Assembly: GCA_004794785.1 (NCBI GenBank)
Contig: SJOL01007370.1
Coordinates: 559,434 to 623,433, forward strand
Length of the DNA stretch: 64,000 nt
Direction of reading: 5' to 3'
Source of the DNA: Opisthorchis felineus
Taxonomy: Eukaryota > Platyhelminthes > Trematoda > Opisthorchiida > Opisthorchiidae
Below, in pieces: positions 55,693 through 64,000 of this stretch. A program made the translations under genes and the position numbers. The notes under the pieces are model-generated. The model was not told the origin of the DNA. It saw nothing but the letters and a program-made list of their open reading frames with translations, and ran no database searches. Every line of letters starts with the position of its first letter. Within the stretch, counting starts at the first letter, position 1.

Positions 55693-56012
55693 TTAACTAC
55701 AACCTGCACGGTCTTTGGCGTACCCCAGCAATTTTAAAAATATGGAACCTTCGTGTGATTTGTCGACATTGCGCATGACAATAACCCACCAATTAGTTTG
55801 CCATCGTAATCCATACCAAGCCAGTACACAGTGCAGCTGCGCATGTACACAATATTGCAGTCTAACAGAAGCCGAAGCCGAATGAACTTTCCTCGAGCGT
55901 TCGATGGAAAAATCCATTTTGTTTGGCATTGTCACGGGGTGCTTGATCTTAAAGGTACGTGCGTACAACCGGGAACATGAGCCATCCACGTAACAATACA
56001 GCACAAACGGCT
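55693..56012 (-). CDS. Possible coding segment, frame ambiguous
   Basis: After a GAGCTAG acceptor-like site one frame runs about 105 codons (PFVLYCYVDGSCSRLYARTF onward). A second frame over the 3' half gives FIRLRLLLDCNIVYMRSC then YWLGMDYDGKLIGGLLSC, faintly reminiscent of a CUB-type domain (cysteine, Y/W, DG, G-x-L). The frames disagree, so it may be an exon, a broken exon or chance. Confidence 0.25.
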
Positions 56013-56558
56013 AGCTCATTTTCGTGAGGGTAAAAATAGCAGACTCTACATGCATTGTGTGGTCATAACTGGACAAGCGTGTGTAATCAATTCTGCAAGT
56101 GCCATTTGCTGTCGCTTTCACCTTGGAGGGCGGAGTGAGGGATTATCTTGAAGTGAACCGATATTTAACGGTATCGTGAAAGTGCCGGGAATGGCATATC
56201 TTCTTAGCTGAATAGTACGAAAAAAAATGGCACGATAATAAGATGACGAAGTTCAATCGAGTACCGTCATTGAAAAGTTCTTCAATAATAACCGGTATGC
56301 TTGAACAGCAAACGCGTGACTCAACTCAACAGAGGCGGCTGCGTAGCAAACTACTAAAGGTCCCTCTAGAATGGACGGTGGTGACTCTCTGCATGACGGT
56401 CACCGTCATCACAGACAGCAACATCAGTGTTGGGGCTGCTGTACAAACACTATGTTTATTTAGACAATACAAGGACAAGTAATGTTCTTCATTCGTTAGT
56501 GTTGGCCTGGCAACTGTTCGGCCGGGGATACAGGGACGTGTGTAGATCTGAACAGTAT

Positions 56559-58640
56559 TCAAAACAAAAACAGCAAAAAATTAATAACCTGACGGAGGGG
56601 AGATAGGACCAGGTGAGAAGAGAACGCTTTGTGATGGAGAAAAGACCATGCGAGTATTAGATCTAAAAATTCGGCTTTAAAGAAAGACTCTGAGGCCATC
56701 AAACGGGCGAGATAAGGGAGCATAGAGTCACTTTGAAACATTAAGGTGATAAAAGAAAAAAAGAACAGGAAAGAGGCGTGGTGCTCGTCTACTGCGATCA
56801 TTTTGAGGTACATAAACCTCCAAACGATTAGTCAGGCGATTTGCACAAAAACTCAGCACGAACGCCACGGACATTGATTGGTCGCCAGGCGCACGGGAGG
56901 AAGGTCACGGGGACCTCACTATAGAGAGCAGACCGTAGCAACAGCCATGCACACTGTCTACTATTGCGTGAGTGTTGGAGTATTTGGACAGAAATTCACG
57001 AAGCCATTCGGAGACACTATTTGTGTCTGATTGGCTACAAAGGTTCCCGAAACTTCGTTTTTTTTACAGTGACTACTAGTGCAACGGCGTATACTACTGT
57101 TGAAGCATGCAAGTAGCCTGATGTCCAAGCTCCGCCCACGCATCCGATGGAGAGTGAAAGTTACTACGGAAATTATGGAACCACTTTGGAGTGTTCGTTT
57201 AGTATTGTTTAGTACTCAATGAACGCCCAGGAAAGTTGAAGAGGATGCTTGAGAATGTTCGTTTTTCAAAAACTCTGTGCAGATGAGATGTCTAATGGCT
57301 TGTAACCGCTTAGTTCGTGTTTGCTACAAAACAACCTCGCAGCGAAAGGCGCTTCTCCTTCCACTAGCATATCAGTATCGGATTGCAATAATCACTAAAT
57401 AATCATCAGACGAACTGAAGTAAGCCTTCAGCTTGTTAGTCAGTTGCCCGCGAGGAATTTTTTGAACATCATGGTAGTTGTGATCGCCATCATGCATGAT
57501 GGAAACTAAAGCTGACATTCAATAAGGCACTGATTGTGGACATCATGGTAAATACTTACTGGTCAAAATAAGATAATCCTAGTGGTACAAAACAACTATA
57601 ATAACAACCGCCTGACGAAAAAAGGCCTGAGAATAGTCAAGAGAAATATTAGTCACAAGGTAAGCCTTTCAAACTGTCCCTAAAGCGCCAGGCCTCATTT
57701 GGGATCTACTATTCATTGAGCTCACGTTACACAGCCAGCTGAATGAAATGGAGGTGAAGATGAATTTCTCTAAAAAGGGCGTGGATGAACTCCGCTTTCA
57801 ATCCACTGAAGGCGAGAAAAGCAGGCATCTACCGTTTTCCGTTAAAAAGCAGATCGGTACTAATGGTTGCTCCACTAAGGGGTGGTAACGAACTGGCTAA
57901 ATTCTGGAATAGTGCAACTTATTTGAATAGGTTTCATCCGAAGGGCTACTAAATGACCATTGAGAGATTCATTCTTCTGGTTACAGCACTCAAGATTCGG
58001 AGAGTGGTGTCATTCCCATGACCGCACCCGCGTTAGTCGACTTTCAGGAACCGATCACATTAGTCCAGTGAATGTCCCATTAATTATCAGGTCCGCCGTG
58101 AAGGCAAATCACCGCGACCATCAAGGGGCATTCAAGTTACCCAGATAAATCGCAAGTTTTACTGACTAGTAGACGCTTATCACGGTCTCTGACCGTTTCT
58201 CTGGCAAAACTCAAATAATCCGCTTAGTCTCCATCAGACGATAAAAAGACATGGAAGACACTCAGTTGTTCGATTCGTAGGCTAACAATAGCTGCGAATT
58301 GATGCCGTACGAAGCCCAGGTTGGAAGATATGGTCAATGATTTAGCATCCGCTGAACATTCCCGATGCAACAAGATAATGTGAAAGTAGACAGTTACAAA
58401 TAGGCCAATTCAAGTCCACAAAGAAAGTATATCCAGTTTGCACCGAAATTTTCAATGTTTCTCGATGGAGACAGGCTCAAATTATCGGACAAACCTGATA
58501 TTGTTTAAGTAATCAAAGCGACTCAAGAATTGTTTTCTGTTGGGATCTATCGTTCCACAACAAGTTCTGCAGCGGTATTGAGTCAATCGGTGGACCCGAT
58601 CGTTTTAACACTGAAGTTGACTAATACGATAAGAGTTACA
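56559..58640. other. Interval with weak exon candidates only
   Basis: A minus-strand frame at 56640-56760 (DSMLPYLARLMASESFFKAE) and a splice-bounded piece ending at GTAAGT near 57557 (YYSCFVPLGLSYFD) are the best of several weak candidates. None is recognised. Confidence 0.3.
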
Positions 58641-58643
58641 GTG

Positions 58644-58746
58644 TTGTTTTGCCTTTCAATGAGTTAATCAAGTCATTAGCCATTTCGAGTGTATCACGAC
58701 CTAGTGTGACGTAGACCGGCCTTACGCAAGCGCTCGGCATTCCCCT
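58644..58746 (-). CDS. Candidate terminal exon, unrecognised
   Basis: A strong acceptor (GTGATTTTTCTTCGCAG) is followed on the minus strand by GMPSACVRPVYVTLGRDTLE, then MANDLINSLKGKTTL and a stop at about 58644. An alternative frame gives NAERLRKAGLRHTR before a weak donor. No family recognised. Confidence 0.3.
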
Positions 58747-58759
58747 GCGAAGAAAAATC

Positions 58760-60350
58760 ACATGACTAAATGACGCGTGGGAACCGTTAGTGCTTTTATA
58801 ATCCTTGAGTACACCATATGAGACAACAAACTGAAGTTGCACTATGCGGAAAAACACGAGACATAAACAAAGTAATCAGTCTGCAGACGTCGAAAGTATG
58901 ACAAAACAAGGGGCGGCCGGAGGAAAGAAACAGGACAACGCTAGACAAGTGGCTAGCCGACATAAACGTATTGAGAAAGTTTCCTAAACCCGAACTAAAC
59001 AGTTCAGCAGAACGACAAACGGTTTGGTCAGTGCAAAAATCTGTCGGCCGAATTATGGATCACATGAAAGGATAACAACAAAAGGGAGCAAGAACTGGTC
59101 GAACGAGCACACTAAGTGAAGCTAAAAGATACATGAAGTCGCACCTGGACACGGCGCGCGATGTTTAGGTGCGGTGAACTGGAGTGCATACAATTCATCA
59201 CCATGGGGTCGAATAACTGGAAGATGCTCTCTTCCCTCTAAAAGTTACCTATGGTCAGAGATGGATAAACTGCGAAAGGTGAAGTGACTATTTCACTCAA
59301 GCAGGTATCCAGTGGATGCGCTGAGTCCACTTAATTCTAATCCCAACTGGTCAAAAAAGTATATGCTGAGAGGACCAAGGCCTTAATCAATTTAGTGGCA
59401 GTTTGTCCAAAGAAGGTTGCAGCTATATGGTGCCTTCGGTTTAATGATCGAAGAAGTATGAACACTTGGTTACAGTGTTGGAATGGATTTCACGGACCAG
59501 GTCTGCACTGAAACGAGTTGATCGGGTCCCATAAGTGGCAAGGGGGGCGTGGTGAGTAAAAAGTGGCAGCGACTATTCGGAAGAAAGAAGTTTGGGAACA
59601 ACACAAAATCAAACTCTATCGGCAAGAAAGGGCACAAGAGACAACCTTCCAAGTGATTATCTAGTGAGGTACAACTGTCGGTTTGACTTAACCGCTTAAG
59701 GTGTCAACGTTTGCGGAGTCAAGTTACTGGACTGTGCCGGCGCAAAATGTCTGTTTGATGTCTACGTGAACATAAAGACGTTAGAACACTGAGTGTGTCT
59801 ACATCGTTTTTAACAATATTCTCTAAGACATATGGCTGTTCGCGCTAGTGTTTGCCTCGAACAAAACGAAATGTACATTATTAGCTCGCCCCATACTCAT
59901 CATCATACTCTAAAAATGCGGGAGTTCGTTTGTTGATTTTATAGCATGAACATATCGTTCGTCCTCAAATTGGATGGGCTGTAAGTAGGAAAGTAGGATC
60001 AACAGGTGGCAATATCATACGTTGAATAAGAGAGCAACGTGTTCTGATAGAAGACCAAGGGGTGTATATTCTACAGTGAAGGTCAGCATTCCGTAGTTTA
60101 TCCCATGTTGCGGGATGGTTAAAGAAACTGATACGAACAGTGTTCCTACAATAACGGGATAATCAAATGCACCGTATCTGCAGTAACGCAGCCGTAAAGC
60201 CACTGACGGGTTCGAAAAAGAGAAACTTCATTCAGTAGCCTGCATCCGACCCTCAGCGTTTTCTTAATCATGTGCTGATGAATGGTCTGAAGTCCACGCA
60301 TTTGGTGGAGACAACCGAACTACCTCGAGCATACAGACCCACACGAAATA
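58760..60350. other. Interval without a firm gene
   Basis: A minus-strand open stretch around 59.95-60.13 kb (FFNHPATWDKLRNADLHCRI) could be coding, but I found no clean donor. Otherwise nothing recognised. Confidence 0.35.
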
Positions 60351-60839
60351 AGTCAAATCAGTAGTATTTGGAGGATGAAGAAACGGGCAAACTGGTGAGT
60401 TTAAACAGAGCTTCCTTAGACAGAATGGGGTTGTGATGAGTTGAGCATCCTGGTTTGTCGGAAAAGTCGCGCTCCATATGCGACCACCTCGCTATTTCAA
60501 CAGTAAAAAAATTAGGGAACAGGGAGATGGTCCCTACGGCGGATGATTGCATCTCTCACAGTGTGTCAAGATTTCCCATGTTGGCAGTGTTCGATGTATA
60601 CACTCCCACAAATGCCTACGGGGCATCGTTCTGACAAATTAAATACCAATGGAATACATGCTCATAGTTCGATCCCAAGCGTGTGCATCATGAGTAGGCC
60701 CAAAGGGTAAGGTGGCAATATAGTGCATCGTTCAAGTTGACTGGGTAGTTCATCCTAGAAATCGATCATCAATAATCCCACAGCGTCCATATTACGGATC
60801 GGATAACCACAAATCTTGACCAAAATAAAGGGCACTTAC

Positions 60840-61509
60840 ATGAGCCTGACTGCAGATGTCGAAACAAGAGGGATGATAGGTGCAAGTTGTTGACAAAATC
60901 GAAATCGTCCGTGTCCGAGTCACTGGAATCCCAACGGGCGACTGCAGTCGTTCCCACTGGTCCAGATCGGCGCGCATTACGTCTACCATGAGCACGACTC
61001 GCCCCCACGTCGGTATTTAAATCCCAGCAGCTGGTCCGATGCCGGTGATGACCGCTGGCGCCGGGAGCGACGCGTTGTCTTCCCGTGGAAATAAGTCTGC
61101 CAGTGGCAGCAGGTTCGCCAGACCCAGACGCTGTGGGGCGGGAGGGGTCTACTGGATTTGACATGGAATTGGAACGGTAAGCTCCTGGTCTGCTAGGCGT
61201 CCTACTATCACGAGTAGACTGGGGATAGAAAAGGCGGTAAACGGGATTTTCATCGGAATTCATGGATCGCAACTCCCGGACTAGGTCTCTGAGCGATATT
61301 GAATCGGTTACATGAGGTAAGTCTGTTGTGGGTTCACCGCCGCTGCGATGCGGACCCAACGAGTCTGGACCGCTTACAATGCTATCAAGAGAGACGTCCG
61401 CTCGTGTTCGATCGTGCGGCTGATGATAGGATGTGTACATACGTGACGTGGATGTTGGACCCCCATTGGATTCCGACTCTGAACTGTCCAAGCTTAGGCG
61501 CAAACCCAT
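60840..61509 (-). CDS. Serine-rich, probably disordered protein: first or internal exon
   Basis: The open frame is 246 codons on the minus strand from an ATG at 61509 in good context (G at -3 and +4), with a consensus donor GTAAGT at 60839-60834 leaving about 223 codons. The protein is rich in Ser, Arg, Pro and Gly (MGLRLSLDSSESESNGG; SRPGAYRSNSMSNPVDPSRP; GHHRHRTSCWDLNTDVGASR), with one ordered-looking stretch (SISLRDLVRELRSMNSDENP) and an acidic block near the end (RWDSSDSDTDDFDFVNNLHL). Composition is typical of an intrinsically disordered region with phosphorylatable serines. There is no repeat-element signature and no named domain. A possible next exon after AATAG at about 60500 reads RWSHMERDFSDKPGCSTHHN in compatible phase. 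Confidence 0.55.
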
Positions 61510-62334
61510 ATCAAACGTTTTGTGTTACAGTATTTTCACAGCTGGATGTGGCGGAAATGTGTAAAGTAGCATCTTGAAGCCGAACCGTCACCAATGGCTG
61601 CAATGATATATCGACAAGGGAAACGACAAATACAAGGTCACATACAACCCGTAATTTTGTCTCTTCTATATGATGATAAAGATTGCAGCGACAAATTTCA
61701 ATCAAACAAGTAAAATTCACAAACGGAACAGGAACACCGTGAGCCAAATCAAAATCGTTCCTTGTACCTTGAACAATACATGCTAGGCTATCAGAATGAA
61801 GCATGTTCGAATGCTCCTGAAAGCAAGTAGCATTAAAAAAGCACAAATGGTAGTGTGATTCACTGAGAAGAGCCCAAGGCCGTTAGTTTAAAAGCTCTTA
61901 TTCATACTGAGAAGCATGATGGAATAAAAAAGCCGAAGGAATGAAACAAGCCGGTGAAGGTCGTAGTGCGCGCAAAAAGGTTCAAAGTATCCGCAAATCA
62001 AGATAGAAAAAATCGTAGATGCTGAAGTATCGTGAGCCTAGTGCATAAAAGAAGCAAGTGTCTACACCATTGGGTACAGAATTTTCAAAAACAGCACCAC
62101 CTCTATACTTTTATCTAGTATATGGGACCGGTTTAGTCTTAAACCGTACGTGTATCTCTTACCCAACTTCTGAACCGACAAAGCCTCGACTGGGCTTTGG
62201 AAGTAATCAGGCTACAAGTATTTTTTCCACAACTAGTCACAGATATAAACGCACCATTAAGTTCTTCATTAACGCTAAAAGATCACAAAGGCTAATCTTA
62301 TTTCTTCCGAAAACCATTTGATGTACTTCAGAAT

Positions 62335-62505
62335 TACTCGTCTGATGTTCCCATTAGGCTCTGGCAATGCTCGGAAGGCACTCATACAAAAACGCTGAAA
62401 GTTTTTTAGCATCCTCAGCGCGCAGCGACCAGGTCTCTTACTCATATAATCATATAGTGCGCAGTGCAGCATTGTAAACTCGATCCTTGATAGGTATGTT
62501 GAGAT
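62335..62505 (-). pseudogene. RTE-type LINE fragment (minus), reverse transcriptase C-terminus
   Basis: The minus strand reads [13 protein letters not shown] and, after a frame change, KRPGRCALRMLKNFQRF then SAFRALPEPNGNI. The same blocks are in the plus copy at 35.64-35.79 kb (VKGRVYNPALRPILLHGSE; KPGRCAPRTSKDFQCL; FGALPESGGNTG). It is a short, frameshifted fragment placed directly against a SINE. Confidence 0.75.
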
Positions 62506-62690
62506 AGCTCAAGGGGGCGAGGTTAGAGCGCGAATTTACTGACCGGAAGGTCCGTAGTTCGAATCCGACCTCTGCCCCTCGACTTCTCCTGTTTAGGCTT
62601 GGGCAACCTGGCAGTATCCCAGCCCCCGTGCTTCCTTCGGGTGGCATGGCAGCTAGGCACCGAAGGGGCGTTACAGTTAAACGATCATCT
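62506..62690 (+). mobile_element. tRNA-like SINE (copy 8)
   Basis: Best-preserved plus copy: GGTTAGAGCGCGAATTTACT, GACCGGAAGGTCCGTAGTTC, TCGACTTCTCCTGTTTAGGC, CTGGCAGTATCCCAGCCCCC and GGTGGCATGGCAGCTAGGCA, ending TTACAGTTAAACGATC. The head carries a small change (AGCTCAAGGGGGCGAGG). Confidence 0.88.
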
Positions 62691-62729
62691 TTCATATTTA
62701 TCTTTCAGAAACAATAATCAAGGACGGAA

Positions 62730-64000
62730 TTACTGTAAATGATCTGAATGCCCCTCGCTGTCTTCTAGCTTCCGGCAACACACCTCTGGTGATGCGCAGA
62801 TCGCTGCAGATGGATATGCCGGGACGGGTATGGTGTTGAGCTATCCAGTAGAAACATCTCTACCAGATTAGATACCTGGTGATTGCCGCCTCTGCGCGGT
62901 TCGCTTGGCAACGTCTGTCAAAGAATTTCGAGAAATTAAGGTCCATCACTCCTTGTTTATTGTGTGCTTACGCCCAACGTTCCGTAGCTATGAATCTGCC
63001 AAGGACATTTTCTATGGCGTTCTAGGTACCCTTTTTCAACGGGCTAAATGATTAAACATAGCTGCAGTTGTTGGTGACCTGAACGGTCAGTTAGGTAGAT
63101 TAGGCGCGGCCGAGGCCCATTTAGGTGGCCGCCTTGGAGTGGACAAGAGACGCACGAACAACGGAAACCACCAACCTCAGATGTGGCGATCACAGACTGT
63201 TCCCTTGCAGGACCAATTTATGGGACAGTGGAAACGGCTTGAAAAAGTGGTGTCCACCAGAAAACCCGCCTTGAATCCAATTAGACCACATTACCATCAG
63301 TAACCAGTGGCGAGGGTCGACCACTGCTCACCGCTTTTTGTGGAATACCAGTGGTGACTCCGACCATCCACTTGCCTGCTGTTGCTTTTCACTGCGCTTT
63401 TCAGGTTTACGCGAAAAACTCACACCTCTCTTAAATACTGAGAAGTCTGTGGACCGAGAGGTGAAACACACCTACCACAACCGGCTACTTGAACGCCAGC
63501 CAGATAACCCGATGTCGGATATTCACCGCCACTGGAAACATATATCCAAAGCGCTATTCAAAGCCGGAACTTCTCTCTGTGGTAGAGCCCAGCCAACCTT
63601 ATCTAAATATTGGACCACTGATAGGACCTGGGCTTTGCTGCAGGCCTGGCAACAGATTCCTCCTGGTCACAAACAAAACCTAACTCGATGCATCATCCGA
63701 CGCCAAGTGACACTGAGTGTGCGTAGAGACCGGGAAGCTGGGTGGACCCGAAAGGCCGCAGAAATGGAAGATGCGAAAAATGAAGGAAAAGTCCACAGGT
63801 TATTTCACTTGATGCGTTTGACTGGTCCTCGGAAGCCTCTTATCAGCAAAACCATCAGGGACCGAAATGGCTCCCTGATGTCCAGTAAGGGAGAATGTTT
63901 TGACTATTGAGCACAACACTTCGAACGATTCAGTTGGCCAACTGTACCTCCAGTTCGGAATGCCGGACTTCAACAGAAAGGTGGACTGTGAATATAAAGC
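62730..64000 (+). pseudogene. RTE-type LINE: endonuclease domain and linker, runs off the window
   Basis: Plus-strand frames give an apurinic-type endonuclease region (CRLCAVRLATSVKEFREIK, SAKDIFYGVLGTLFQRAK, then VVGDLNGQLGRLGAAEAHLG and GRLGVDKRRTNNGN). A long open frame from 63338 to 63910 then holds the inter-domain linker (CIIRRQVTLSVRRDREAGWT, RKAAEMEDAKNEGKVHRLFH, LMRLTGPRKPLISKTIRDRN). The GDxN-x-Q-x-G and H-L-G-G blocks are endonuclease signatures. The linker is the same as in the 34.7 kb copy (SLRKDRELWWTPKAPEMEK). Stops interrupt the endonuclease part, so it is probably inactive. The reverse transcriptase should follow beyond base 64000. Confidence 0.87.

Noticed and set aside
55240..56012. 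CUB-type domain encoded by two exons
   Set aside because: The peptide resemblance is faint, the required frames differ from the longest open frames, and the second piece lacks an acceptor after an upstream stop. Kept only as ambiguous coding segments.

Overview
The window is eukaryotic genomic DNA and most resembles a flatworm, probably a digenean trematode. There are no bacterial-style operons and no long uninterrupted genes. Coding sequence lies in short exons with GT/AG borders separated by multi-kilobase introns. The introns carry RTE-type LINEs with the 'FDHRCFRSIARVWWEHR' signature I associate with trematodes, a tRNA-like SINE family, a Penelope-like element and microsatellites. The organism call is inference from repeats and gene style, not from a species-specific marker.

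Region 1 (about 7.2-39.6 kb, minus strand) is one gene for a CD36/SCARB/LIMP-2 family scavenger receptor. I placed ten exons by matching reading frame, splice sites and family motifs. They include the N-terminal membrane segment, the VGPYVYR and TTPN motifs, the WGY motif, the CRS motif, the cysteine-containing stretch, and the C-terminal membrane segment with an unusually long cytoplasmic tail. Two expected exons were not found, one between 23.1 and 27.1 kb and one between 9.1 and 19.2 kb. Its introns hold two oppositely oriented LINE remnants (33.7-36.1 kb), SINEs (20.96, 21.77, 28.1 and 31.0 kb), a relic of a hammerhead-bearing repeat (20.0 kb) and a DDE transposase remnant (9.9-10.3 kb).

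Region 2 (39.6-46.6 kb) looks intergenic. Its centrepiece is a decayed Penelope-like element at 43.7-44.6 kb. It has a reverse transcriptase fragment with YVDD on the minus strand, and immediately upstream of it a mosaic of inverted repeats carrying two hammerhead ribozyme motifs. One motif has an intact-looking core; the other lies inverted and has a changed core.

Region 3 (46.7-61.5 kb, minus strand) probably contains another multi-exon gene or genes. I see splice-bounded short exons, including a 21-nt candidate microexon, and a serine-rich 670-nt exon near 61 kb. I cannot name the product or show that these exons belong together.

Region 4 (62.3-64 kb) is retroelement territory: an inverted LINE fragment, a SINE and a plus-strand LINE (endonuclease domain and following linker) running off the end of the window. 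The first 7 kb contains repeats and no gene I can support.
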